A DNA stretch of 36,923 nucleotides from Hyphomicrobiales bacterium (GCA_017305925.1 JAFKJW010000060.1:1-36923); one strand, 5' to 3'; numbered from the stretch's first letter, positions 16,371 through 24,439 are shown. Notes: a model not told the origin generated them from the letters alone. Numbers and translations: made by a program.

Positions 16371-16791
16371 TCCAGATATCCTCCCTGTCGGTCGCCCCAT
16401 GCCGGGGCCGATGGCTTCAATTCCCCGGGTCCCGGCGATCCGCCCGTCCCCGCCTGTCCAAGCTTCCTATGCGTCGATGGCCGCTGGATGCCGTCTCCCC
16501 GAGATCTCCGCATGCCGGCATGTTCCGCTTCTTCGGAGATGCAGGGTACGAAGGTCAAGTGAAATTTGGTACCGGTATCATATCGTACCTTTGGCGAGGC
16601 GACAATAGCGCAGCGCATACATGCGACAAATTCGGCGCGGAATCGGGCATGCATGCGGAGGCCCGGTCCAGGCGGGCCGCAGCTCCATGTTTGCTCTTGT
16701 TAACGGTATCACGCCTTGGCTATGGATAGCCATCATGCCGGCGGTCCGTTTGCCGATGAGCCGGGCGCCGCGGGACAACGGAGGAACTGCG
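16371..16791. promoter_or_regulatory. Divergent control region with operator sites C and D (421 bases)
   Basis: Between the CUT2 system 1 operon (minus) and an SDR gene (plus) lie two copies of the repeated dyad: site C at 16566-16581, TTGGTACC-GGTATCAT, and site D at 16697-16712, TTGTTAAC-GGTATCAC, 131 bases apart. A candidate plus-strand promoter, TTGTTA (16698-16703), 17 bases, TATGGA (16721-16726), has its -35 within site D. Two operators about 12.5 helical turns apart could support looping. No small gene with convincing features was seen. Confidence 0.65.
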
Positions 16792-17574
16792 ATGCAAGTT
16801 AAATACGACTTTTCCGGAAAGAACGTCATCCTGATCGGCGGCACGACCGGCATCGGCCGCGCGACCGCGCTCGCTTTCGCCGGAGCGGGAGCGAACCTCT
16901 ACGTCTCGGGCCTCGGCGCCGATCTCGGAAAGGGCTTGAAGGAGGACGTGAAGCCGTTCGGCGTGGAGATCGAGTTCGAAGAGGTGGACGTGCGCGACGG
17001 CAAGGCGATGAAGGCGCTCCACGAGAACGCTTTCGCCCGTTTCGGCCGTATCGACATCGCCTTCAACAACGCCGGCGTGCCCGGCAAGACGGCGCCGGTG
17101 CACGAACTCGAGGACGCCGATTACGACCTTCTGATGGACGTGAACCTGCGCGGCATCTTCAACGGCCTGCGGTACCAGGTTCCGCACATGGCCGCGAAAG
17201 GCGGCGGAGCCATCGTCAACACGTCCTCGCTGTTCGGCGTGATGGGCTTTGCGACGACGGCAGTCTACTGCGCAAGCAAGTGGGGCGTCATCGGCCTGAC
17301 CAGCTCGGTGGCGCTGGAGGTGGCGCGCAAGAACATCCGGGTGAATGCCATCGCGCCCGGCTCGGTGATGACGCCTCTGCTGCGTGGCATGTTCGGCAGC
17401 GAGCAGTCGGCCAGGGATACGGTGCTGCCGATGATCCCCATGGGCCGCATCAGCGATCCGTCGGAGATCGCGCAGCTCGTGCTGTTCCTCGCCTCGGACG
17501 CGGCTTCCTTCATCACCGGGCAGGCGGTCGTGATCGACGGCGGCGGTTTCGTCGCCGGCGCGGATCAGCTCTGA
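16792..17574 (+). CDS. SDR family oxidoreductase
   Basis: A 260-residue classical SDR. The cofactor loop reads GGTTGIG (16-22) in place of TGxxxGIG, NNAG is at 92-95, catalytic Ser at 145-146, Tyr159 and Lys163 in YCASK, and the C-terminal ITGQAVVIDGGGF is typical. ATG 16792 is chosen because GGAGG lies nine bases upstream and the fold begins there; the frame is open back to 16621 but that part covers operator D. NAD(P)-dependent oxidation of an alcohol is the general role. It stands alone downstream of operator sites C and D, divergent from CUT2 system 1, so probably acts early on the imported compound. Confidence 0.94.
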   Translation: MQVKYDFSGKNVILIGGTTGIGRATALAFAGAGANLYVSGLGADLGKGLKEDVKPFGVEIEFEEVDVRDGKAMKALHENAFARFGRIDIAFNNAGVPGKTAPVHELEDADYDLLMDVNLRGIFNGLRYQVPHMAAKGGGAIVNTSSLFGVMGFATTAVYCASKWGVIGLTSSVALEVARKNIRVNAIAPGSVMTPLLRGMFGSEQSARDTVLPMIPMGRISDPSEIAQLVLFLASDAASFITGQAVVIDGGGFVAGADQL

Positions 17575-17644
17575 ACATATGCGGCGGATCGGCCCCTGAG
17601 CGGAGCCGGAAAAGCGGCGGGGTGGGCGGGCGCTCCGCCTCGGT

Positions 17645-18523
17645 TCAGCCGACCCGGCTCTTCTCGCCGCTGGCCAGTGCGATCTCCACGACCTGCAACC
17701 CCTTGTCGGTCAGCCGCGACGGGAAGGTGGTGCGCAGCCGGTCCTCGTGGACCGGGATGACGCGACGCACCTCGCCGCCGACCGACTTCAGCATCGCCGC
17801 GCTGGAGAAGATGAGATTGTGCTGGCTGCCGACCGCGAGGCCGATCGGTACGATCTGCGGTGCGTCGGGGTCGAGGCCGGTCAGATTGTCGTATGTGTAG
17901 ATGAGGTCGCCCGCGAACACCCATTTGTCCTCGCCGTTCCTGGTGCCGTCGTTGCGGACCGTGACGTACATGCTGCCGTAAGTGTGGGTGTCGGCGGCGA
18001 GATGGACATCGATGCCGGGCAGGACATTTTCCTGGTCGCCGTCTATCAGAACCATGCGGCCTTCCTTCGCCGCCTCGACCGCCCGCACGATGTCGGCCGG
18101 ATCGCCGCCGCCGGTCAGGAAGCGGTATTCCGGTCCCAGAGCGAGCGCCCAGACCCATTTGTCCAGCTCGCTCTTCTGGAGGTAGAATTTCGCGTTCGGA
18201 AACAGATGGATGGCGCCCATGTGGTCGAAATGGGCGTGGGTGATGAAGACCCGGGTGATGTCCTCGGGCCTGACGCCGCATTCGGCCAGTACCTCGCGCG
18301 GCCCGTGATAGTTCGAAACGCCGTAGGCATCGGCGAGCTGCTTGCCGAACGCCACATGGTCGTAGCCCGTATCGATGAGGATCGTCTCGCCCTTCCCCTT
18401 CAGCAGCACATAGGCATAAGGCAGCTTGCGGGTGCCCTGATGCTGCGGGCCGTACATCATGACGCTGAAGGGAAATTTCTCCACCGCTGCGTATTCGAGC
18501 ACCCAGATCGAGTAATCCGCCAT
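17645..18523 (-). CDS. MBL fold metallo-hydrolase, N-acyl-homoserine-lactonase-like
   Basis: A 292-residue MBL-fold hydrolase. The metal motif THAHFDHMG has His96, His98, Asp100 and His101; later ligands are His in ADTHTYGSM, Asp in VFAGDLIY and His in VIPVHED. The sequence LIDTGYD and the AH-FDHMG loop are of the lactonase-like group. It is paralogous to the MBL at 24562: both have LIDGD(Q/K)(E/D)NVLPGI and YLQKSEL/YIQKSEL, and both sit near a CUT2 importer. It lies 24 bases downstream of an unknown small gene with which it probably forms an operon, and has GGGAGGA before its ATG. Lactone or ester hydrolysis is inferred; quorum-signal degradation is not shown. Confidence 0.9.
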   Translation of the reverse strand: MADYSIWVLEYAAVEKFPFSVMMYGPQHQGTRKLPYAYVLLKGKGETILIDTGYDHVAFGKQLADAYGVSNYHGPREVLAECGVRPEDITRVFITHAHFDHMGAIHLFPNAKFYLQKSELDKWVWALALGPEYRFLTGGGDPADIVRAVEAAKEGRMVLIDGDQENVLPGIDVHLAADTHTYGSMYVTVRNDGTRNGEDKWVFAGDLIYTYDNLTGLDPDAPQIVPIGLAVGSQHNLIFSSAAMLKSVGGEVRRVIPVHEDRLRTTFPSRLTDKGLQVVEIALASGEKSRVG

Positions 18524-18547
18524 GCTTTCCTCCCTGATACCGTTGGT

Positions 18548-19015
18548 CTACGCGACCTCGCATACGAACCGCGGCGGTGCGTGCGCGGCGCAGCATGCCT
18601 GTCCGAAGTCGATAAGCTCGAAGCCCGGCAGCAGGCGCTCCGTCGCGCGAAGATGGTCGCTCGCCGCGCGGAGCGCGTGCACGAGGTCGTCACGGTTCAC
18701 GCCGCCGCGACGGCCGAGTGCCGCGGCGCAGGCGCGCCGCAGGGCCTCCGCGGCCGCTCGCATGTGATGGTGGTGATGGGCGGCGCGCCCGGGCACCGGG
18801 ATGGCGCGTATATCCTCGGCCGCGCGGGCCGCCGCATCGGCGGCGGCAGTGAGCGCGCCTTCGGCAAGCGATGCACGGCCGGGCGACGTCATCAGCAGCA
18901 AGGCGAAGCCCGCCACCTGCTTCAGCGCTTCGCCGACGAGCTGCTGCGCCGGGCGTGCGGCTGCCACATAGCGCAGCAACGGCTGTTCGTCTGGCGCACC
19001 CACCGTTCCGTCCAT
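18548..19015 (-). CDS. Hypothetical protein, Ala-rich, with natural His5 run
   Basis: A 155-residue protein that I do not recognise. It is Ala/Leu/Arg-rich and predicted helical, with five consecutive histidines at about residues 77-81 in GRAAHHHHHMRAAAEA, a Cys pair CCAAH near the C-terminus, and no signal peptide or membrane segment. ATG at 19013-19015 has GGGGAGA six bases upstream. The frame stays open upstream to 19279, but that portion overlaps operator F and the regulator. It is the first gene of a two-gene operon with the MBL hydrolase. A candidate promoter TTGTTA-17-TATCCC (19072-19044) overlaps operator F, which supports it being expressed. The His run may bind metal; this is a guess. 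Confidence 0.6.
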   Translation of the reverse strand: MDGTVGAPDEQPLLRYVAAARPAQQLVGEALKQVAGFALLLMTSPGRASLAEGALTAAADAAARAAEDIRAIPVPGRAAHHHHHMRAAAEALRRACAAALGRRGGVNRDDLVHALRAASDHLRATERLLPGFELIDFGQACCAAHAPPRFVCEVA

Positions 19016-19043
19016 CCGATCTCCCCGAAATCCGATCTGTTCT

Positions 19044-19072
19044 GGGATAGCCGACTTTGGTATCGGTAACAA
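19044..19072 (-). promoter_or_regulatory. Candidate promoter for the hypothetical-MBL operon
   Basis: On the minus strand TTGTTA (19072-19067), a 17-base spacer and TATCCC (19049-19044) lie 30 bases upstream of the start codon. The -35 hexamer falls in operator site F, the same arrangement as TTGTTA within site D at 16698. Confidence 0.4.
19057..19072. promoter_or_regulatory. GntR/IdnR-type operator, site F
   Basis: TTGGTATC-GGTAACAA, a dyad of the repeated family, lies between the divergent hypothetical-MBL operon and the LacI-family regulator gene. This position is typical for autoregulation and for naming the adjacent regulator as the one that reads these sites. Confidence 0.7.
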
Positions 19073-19157
19073 CATCTTTGCGAAATTCTGCGCGGACGGC
19101 TTGTTCGCGCGGCCGCGCGATGATTTGATTTCGGACGACCCATCGGATTGCGACAGG

Positions 19158-20198
19158 ATGCCGAAGAGATCGTCAGGAGACGGAACGCCGCGCAGCGGGA
19201 GCGCGAGGATGCGGGACGTGGCCGTGCGTGCGGGCGTCTCGACCATGACCGTGTCGCGCGCGCTCAACGAACCCGGCAAGGTCTCGGAGGAAATGCGCGA
19301 ACGCGTGCTGCGCGCGGTGCGCGAGATCGGCTACCTGCCGAACCATCTGGCGGGCAGCCTGTCGTCGAACCGGTCGACGACGATCGGGCTGATCGTGCCC
19401 AGCATCGACAATTCGATCTACACGCAGACCGTGAAGGGCCTGTCGGAGGTGCTCAAGCGCTCCGGTTTCCAACTCATGATCGCCGAGTCCGGCTACGATC
19501 CGAACGAGGAGGAGGAACTGATAACGGTCTTCCTCAGCCATCGCGTCAGCGGCCTGGTCCTGCACAGCACCGAGCATACGCCGCAGGCGGTCTAGAAGAT
19601 CCGCAAGTCGGGCGTTCCGGTCGTCGAGAACGGCAACATTCCCAAGGAACCGCTTGACATGGTGGTCAGCTATTCCAACCGCGACGCGGCTTATGCGATG
19701 ACCATGCATCTCGGTCGGCTCGGCTACCGCAAGATCGCCTTCGCCAGCCTCTATTCGGTGCACAACGACCGCTCGCAGGACCGGCTGCAGGGCTATCTCG
19801 CGGCTCTGGACCAGCTCGGCCTTCAGGCCGACCCGCGCATCATCCTGGAGACGGAGCGCGGGCTCGGCGCGGGCGCCGAGGTGATGGCGCGCGTCGTGCA
19901 GAGCGTGCCCGAGGTGGACGCGCTGTTCTGCGCGGGCGACGTGCTTGCGGTCGGCGCACTCTTCGAATGCCAGAAGCGCGGCTGGCCGGTGCCCGGCCGG
20001 ATCGCGCTGGCAAGCTTCGACGACGTCGACCTGCTGCGGCACGTCAGCCCCTCGGTCACCACGCTGAGGCTGCCGCGCTACGACATCGGCGAGCGGACGG
20101 CGCGGATATTGCTCAGCCGAATCATCGACGGCGCCGAGCACCTGCGCGGCAGCGTGATCGACCTGAAGTTCGACGTGATCCAGCGCGAAAGCACGTGA
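19158..20198 (+). pseudogene. LacI-family regulator, GntR/IdnR type, interrupted by in-frame TAG
   Basis: A 346-codon reading frame that is complete except for TAG at 19593-19595 (codon 146). The first part has a full helix-turn-helix (MRDVAVRAGVSTMTVSRALN, then a hinge helix ending LAGSLSSNRST) and the start of the effector domain. After the stop the same frame continues KIRKSGVPVVENGN and runs to a normal end with LFCAGDVLAVGALFECQKRG. By memory the whole resembles E. coli GntR/IdnR, e.g. TPRTL-K-MIEVAGIPVVE at the stop position and VFCTNDDLAVGAAFECQ later. A single base change of AAG, GAG or CAG to TAG would explain it. The start ATG 19158 has a weak GACAGG site. Alternatives: sequencing error, suppression, or restart at ATG 19659. 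Confidence 0.85.
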
Positions 20199-20221
20199 CC
20201 CCGGCCGAGCGGAACCCCCAG

Positions 20222-20250
20222 TTGCATCGACGCTGGCGCTGCCTTATAGT
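20222..20250 (+). promoter_or_regulatory. Candidate promoter of the SDR-MBL-dehydrogenase-PrpD operon
   Basis: TTGCAT (20222-20227), 17 bases, TATAGT (20245-20250): both hexamers match the sigma-70 consensus well for this GC-rich genome. It starts 24 bases after the regulator stop and transcription would begin within the adjacent operator G. Confidence 0.55.
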
Positions 20251-20257
20251 CTATCTA

Positions 20258-20273
20258 CTGTTACCGGTACCAA
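20258..20273. promoter_or_regulatory. GntR/IdnR-type operator, site G
   Basis: CTGTTACC-GGTACCAA fits the repeated dyad. It lies eight bases downstream of the TATAGT -10 element, covering the expected transcription start of the operon 20385-24439, a standard repression position. Confidence 0.7.
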
Positions 20274-20384
20274 ATTCGACGATCGATATCGCATGGAATG
20301 ATGCCGACTCGTGCCTTCCGGGACGGCGGTGCCAGGCATCACGGCGAAGGCTTCGGCAATGCTTGCTGAACGGCAGAGCGGAAC

Positions 20385-21218
20385 ATGAATGTGTCAAGGA
20401 ATGCCGATCCGACGATGCCGGGTGCCTCGGCCAAAAACCTCAAGGGTTGCCGCGCGCTGATCACCGGCTCCACGGCGGGGCTGGGCCTGGCGATCGCCAC
20501 GCGGCTGGCCGAAGTCGGCTGCAGCGTGATGATGCACGGGCTCGATCCCGCGGAGACCGTCGAGCCGCAGCGCGAGGCTCTGGCCCGTGGCACGGACGCA
20601 CAGGTGGCCTATTGCGAGGCCGATCTTTCCACCCGGACGGGGGTCGAGCAACTCGTCGGGGCGGCCGTCGCCGAACTCGGCGGCATCGACATCCTGGTCA
20701 ACAACGCGGTCGTCCGGCACTTTGCGTCGGTCATGGATTTTCCGCCCGAGCAATGGGATCTGGCGCTGGCCGTCAACCTTTCGGCAGCCTTCCATGCCAT
20801 ACGCCTCCTGCTGCCGCGGATGCGGGCGCGCAATTTCGGGCGGATCTTCAATATAACCTCTGTGTACGGCATGCGGGGCACGCCCGACCGGGTCGGCTAT
20901 GTGGCGACAAAATCGGCGATCCTGGGTCTTACGAGAGCGGTGGCGCTGGAGAATCTGGATGTCGACGTGACGTGCCACAGCCTCTGTCCCGGCTCGGTGC
21001 TGACGCCGGGTACCGAGACCCGCGTGGAGGAACTGATGGCGGAGCGAGGCATCGGACGCGATGCGGCCGAGCGCGTCTTCCTGGAAGGAAAGCAGCCCGG
21101 CGGCAGCTTCGTCGCATCGCGGAGCGTTTCCGACCTGCTGGTCTTCCTCTGCGGACCCATCGCGCGAGACATGACCGGGGCGACGCTGCCCGTCGATGCC
21201 GGATGGCTGGCGAGCTGA
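20385..21218 (+). CDS. SDR family oxidoreductase, 3-hydroxybutyrate-dehydrogenase-like
   Basis: A 277-residue SDR with a cofactor motif TGSTAGLG at 27-34, NNAV (106-109, replacing NNAG), catalytic Ser159, Tyr172 and Lys176 in YVATK. The end, from FLEGKQPGGSFV to LPVDAGWLAS, follows the pattern of bacterial D-3-hydroxybutyrate dehydrogenases (KQPS-QFV ... LPVDGGW). An NAD-dependent 3-hydroxyacid oxidation is thus the best guess, with related hydroxyacids possible. ATG 20385 is used; ATG 20415 is an alternative because the first ten residues are not conserved and ribosome binding sites are weak for both. First gene of a four-gene operon behind promoter and operator G. Confidence 0.9.
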   Translation: MNVSRNADPTMPGASAKNLKGCRALITGSTAGLGLAIATRLAEVGCSVMMHGLDPAETVEPQREALARGTDAQVAYCEADLSTRTGVEQLVGAAVAELGGIDILVNNAVVRHFASVMDFPPEQWDLALAVNLSAAFHAIRLLLPRMRARNFGRIFNITSVYGMRGTPDRVGYVATKSAILGLTRAVALENLDVDVTCHSLCPGSVLTPGTETRVEELMAERGIGRDAAERVFLEGKQPGGSFVASRSVSDLLVFLCGPIARDMTGATLPVDAGWLAS

Positions 21219-21272
21219 GGCCCGGCGGCATCCAGGCCGCTTCCCGCGGCGCCACGGCGAAAGGAGGCATCC

Positions 21273-22073
21273 ATGGACGACACCTATGAGCTTTACGCGA
21301 TCCGCTACGGCCACCACGACCGCAACGCGGCGGCGAATTTCATCGGCGGCGACCCGCATGACGGGCCGATGCCGCTCGACTATTTCGTCTGGGCGATCGT
21401 GGGGAAGGAGCGGACCTTCGTGTTCGACACCGGATTCGACGCCAAGGTGGCGGAAAGGCGCCAGCGGCAGTTGCTGAGGCCGGTCGGCGAGGGGCTGAAG
21501 ATGATCGGGATCGATCCCGACAAGGTGGAGGACGTCATCCTGTCCCACATGCATTTCGACCATTGCGGGAACCACGAGCTGTTTCCGAGGGCGCGCTACC
21601 ATGTGCAGGACGTCGAGATGGCCTACTGCACCGGCCGCTGCATGTGCCACGAGTATCTCAGGCATCCGTTCGATTACGAGGATGTGGCGAGCATGGTCGG
21701 CAAGCTCTTCGCAGGCCGCGTGACCTTTCACGACGGCGTTTCGGAGATCGCGCCGAACCTCACCGTCCATCGGGTCGGCGGCCATTCCAAGGGCCTCCAG
21801 GTGATCCGCGTGAAGACCACGCGCGGCTGGGTGGTGCTCGGCTCCGACGCTTCGCATTTCTATGCCAATTTCGAGCAGAACCGGCCGTTCCCGGTGCTGG
21901 AGAGCGCCACGGACATGCTGAACGGATACGACACGATGCGCCGGCTCGCCACCTCGCCGGCGCATGTGATCCCCGGCCACGACCCGCTCGTGCTGGAGCG
22001 CTATCCGGCCGCGCTCTCCGGTGTGGACGACATCGTGCGGCTCGACCTGGATCCGGTCCGGCAGCCGTCCTGA
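21273..22073 (+). CDS. MBL fold metallo-hydrolase, N-acyl-homoserine-lactonase-like
   Basis: A 266-residue MBL-fold hydrolase close in length to AHL lactonases. Metal motif SHMHFDHCG with His92, His94, Asp96, His97; then His in GGHSKG, Asp in LGSDASHFY and His in VIPGHDP. These are the ligands of the di-zinc AttM/AiiA-like group. AAAGGAGG before ATG 21273 is a strong ribosome binding site. It is the second gene in the operon with SDR, hydroxyacid dehydrogenase and PrpD, so a catabolic lactone or ester is a more likely substrate than a signal molecule. A Cys-rich loop (YCTGRCMCHEY) near residues 116-126 is unusual among the four MBL proteins here. Confidence 0.92.
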   Translation: MDDTYELYAIRYGHHDRNAAANFIGGDPHDGPMPLDYFVWAIVGKERTFVFDTGFDAKVAERRQRQLLRPVGEGLKMIGIDPDKVEDVILSHMHFDHCGNHELFPRARYHVQDVEMAYCTGRCMCHEYLRHPFDYEDVASMVGKLFAGRVTFHDGVSEIAPNLTVHRVGGHSKGLQVIRVKTTRGWVVLGSDASHFYANFEQNRPFPVLESATDMLNGYDTMRRLATSPAHVIPGHDPLVLERYPAALSGVDDIVRLDLDPVRQPS

Positions 22074-22121
22074 TGGTCCGCCGGACGGGCAGAGCGCCGC
22101 TTCGATTGCAGGGAGATGAAG

Positions 22122-23030
22122 ATGACTGATCAGAGACTGGGTTTCGCCGGCGTCGGCCGCATGGGCACGCCGATGGTAAGGCGGCTGATCGCCGCCGGCT
22201 ACCCGGTCAGCGTCTACGACACGAATGCCGCGGCCGTGAGCGCACTGACCGCCGCCGGCGCCACGGCCGCCGAGACGCCTGCCGAACTGCGAGGCCTGTG
22301 CGACGTCGTTCTCCTGTCGCTGCCGACGCCTGAAATCGTGCAGGCGGTCGCGCTCAGGCCGGACGGGCTTGCCGCAGGGCAGGGAGCCGGCATCGTGATC
22401 GACCTTTCGACCACGGGGCCGCGCACCGAGCGGCAGGTGGCGCAAGGCCTGAAGAACGCCGGCATCGCGATGGTGGACTGCCCGGTCAGCGGCGGGGTCG
22501 GCGGCGCAGAGAAGGGCACGCTGGCCATGATGGTCGCCTGCGAGATGCCGACGATGGAGAGGGTGCGGCCAATCCTCGAAACGCTCGGCAAGCCGTTCCA
22601 TGTCGGTGCGGAGCCGGGCATGGGGCAGATGATCAAGGTGATCAACAACCTCATGTCAGTGACGGCGCTGTCCATCGCCTCCGAGGCGCTGGTGCTCGGC
22701 ACCAAGGCCGGGCTCGATCCCGACGTTCTGATCGAGGTGGTCAACTCGGGAAGCGGCAGCTCCAACGCGACGATGACCAAGATCCCGAAATTCGTGCTGA
22801 CCCGCGGCTTCGATTTCGGTTTTTCCATCGGCCTTTCGGCCAAGGACATCCGTCTCTGCCTCGAGGAGAGCGACGCGCTCGGCGTGCCGATGATCGTCGG
22901 CAGCGCGGTGCGGCAGCTCCTGACCGTGGCAAAGGGCGACCTGGGGGTCGACGCTGACCTGACGGAGATCATCAAGCCCATCGAGGATTGGGCAGGCGTC
23001 ACTGTCGCGGGCAAAAAGGCACGCGGCTGA
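22122..23030 (+). CDS. NAD(P)-dependent oxidoreductase, beta-hydroxyacid dehydrogenase family
   Basis: A 302-residue paralogue of the protein at 4401, colinear with it. GFAGVGRMGTPM at 7-18, DLSTTGP at 94-100, PVSGG at 121-125 and catalytic Lys172 with NN at 175-176 occupy the same residue numbers in both. ATG 22122 is preferred because GGGAG lies six bases upstream; ATG 22116 is too close to that site. It would oxidise a beta-hydroxy acid using NAD(P). Its neighbour downstream is again a PrpD-type gene, as in the other operon, so the pair is a repeated two-step unit. Confidence 0.94.
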   Translation: MTDQRLGFAGVGRMGTPMVRRLIAAGYPVSVYDTNAAAVSALTAAGATAAETPAELRGLCDVVLLSLPTPEIVQAVALRPDGLAAGQGAGIVIDLSTTGPRTERQVAQGLKNAGIAMVDCPVSGGVGGAEKGTLAMMVACEMPTMERVRPILETLGKPFHVGAEPGMGQMIKVINNLMSVTALSIASEALVLGTKAGLDPDVLIEVVNSGSGSSNATMTKIPKFVLTRGFDFGFSIGLSAKDIRLCLEESDALGVPMIVGSAVRQLLTVAKGDLGVDADLTEIIKPIEDWAGVTVAGKKARG

Positions 23031-23053
23031 CGGCGCGAATCGGAGACCCGATC

Positions 23054-24439
23054 ATGAACGACCAGGCAGCGGCTCTCTCCGGACTGTCGCGCCGTCTTGC
23101 GGATTTCGTGCACGCCTCCCGTCCGGACGACTTGCCCGAGCCGGTGCGCGCGCATGCGATGCGGGCGATCTTCAACGGGTTCGGAACGGCGCTCGGCGGC
23201 TCCTCGGATGAGGCGGTGCTGCGGCTCGAAAGGAGCCTCGCGCCGTTCTCGGCCGGCGAAGCGGCCACGGTCATCGGCCGCCCGCATAAGCGCGACGTGC
23301 TGACGGCAGCATTCCTCAACGCGGCGGCCATCAACGTCTTCGACTTCGACGACACCCATGCCGGCACGATCATCCATCCCACGGCGCCGGTCGCGCCCGT
23401 CGTGCTGGCGCTCGCGGAGATGCGGCCGGTCAGCGGTGAAGAACTGATCCATGCGTTTGCAATCGGGGTGGAGATCGCCTGCCGCCTCGGCAACGCCGTT
23501 TCCCCCGGGCACTACGACCGCGGCTGGCATATCACGTCCACCTGCGGGATTTTCGGCGCGGCCGCCGCGGCGGCGAAACTGCTGGGTCTCGGACAGGACG
23601 AGATCCTGTGGGCACTGGGCAACGCGTCCGCGCAAGCCTCCGGCTTGGTCGAGACGCTGGGCTTCATGGCTAAGAGCACGGGAGTGGGCAACGCGGCGCG
23701 GGGCGGGCTTCTTTCCGCCTTGATGGCACAGGCGGGCGTGGAGGGTCCGCCGAAGCCGCTGGAGGGACCGCGCGGCTTTCTCAAGGTCTGCTCGGATGCG
23801 CCGAAACCCGAACGCGTGGAGCAAGGGCTCGGCCGCGACTGGGAAATCCTGCGCGACATGTTCAAGCCCTATCCGTGCGGCGTCGTGCTGAACCCGGTAA
23901 TCGACGCATGCCTGACCGCGCGACGGCGGCCCGGCTTCGCGGTGGACAGGATCGCGGCGATCGTCGTGCGCGGAGCCCCCCTGCTCAAGGCGCGCGCGGA
24001 CCGGCCCGACGCCGCGACGGGCCGCGAAGCGCAGGTGAGCGTCCAGCACGCCGTGGCCGTCTCGCTTCTGCGCGGCGCAGCCGGCGCCGCCGAGTTCAGC
24101 GATACCGCGGTCAACGACCCGGAGGTGAGGGCGCTGCGTGCCAAGGTCGGCCCGGTGGAAGTCGATCCGGCGGTTCCGATCGAGGCAGCGCATGTCCTGA
24201 TCCGGTGCGCGGACGGCTCATCCTTCGATATAGCGGAGACAGCGGCGCTGGGCAGCCCTGCGCGGCCGATGACCGACACGGCGCTGAAGGAGAAATTCGC
24301 GGCGCTCGCCCGCTATGGCTGCCCGGCGCTCGACGCGGATGCGCTTGCCGAAAGGCTCTGGGTCCTTCCCAGGGCTGCGGATGATGCCGGCGCCATCATG
24401 GCGCTTGCCCGGCCCGGCCATAACGACGGAAGCCGGTAA
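23054..24439 (+). CDS. MmgE/PrpD family protein
   Basis: A 461-residue PrpD-fold protein, more canonical than the one at 2966. It keeps FDFDDTHAGTIIHPTAPV (about residues 97-114), the GWHITSTCGIFGAAAAAAKLLGL helix-loop and MAKSTGVGNAARGGLLSALMA, and FKPYPCGVV before the lid domain. These are active-site neighbourhoods in cis-aconitate decarboxylase and 2-methylcitrate dehydratase. ATG 23054 is used, with GGAGA upstream; the frame extends to 22988 inside the preceding gene. Last gene of the operon. Dehydration, isomerisation or decarboxylation of a hydroxy-acid intermediate is probable; which one is open. Confidence 0.92.
   Translation: MNDQAAALSGLSRRLADFVHASRPDDLPEPVRAHAMRAIFNGFGTALGGSSDEAVLRLERSLAPFSAGEAATVIGRPHKRDVLTAAFLNAAAINVFDFDDTHAGTIIHPTAPVAPVVLALAEMRPVSGEELIHAFAIGVEIACRLGNAVSPGHYDRGWHITSTCGIFGAAAAAAKLLGLGQDEILWALGNASAQASGLVETLGFMAKSTGVGNAARGGLLSALMAQAGVEGPPKPLEGPRGFLKVCSDAPKPERVEQGLGRDWEILRDMFKPYPCGVVLNPVIDACLTARRRPGFAVDRIAAIVVRGAPLLKARADRPDAATGREAQVSVQHAVAVSLLRGAAGAAEFSDTAVNDPEVRALRAKVGPVEVDPAVPIEAAHVLIRCADGSSFDIAETAALGSPARPMTDTALKEKFAALARYGCPALDADALAERLWVLPRAADDAGAIMALARPGHNDGSR

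Noticed and set aside
18534-18549. A seventh GntR-type site, CTGATACC-GTTGGTCT, between the hypothetical gene and its MBL partner
   Set aside because: Only one half matches; it lies inside an operon gap of 24 bases next to the ribosome binding site, so chance is likely.
21273-22073. Quorum-quenching role for the MBL hydrolases
   Set aside because: Only the fold and metal ligands support it; the catabolic operon context fits nutrient lactone or ester hydrolysis better, so it is not claimed.
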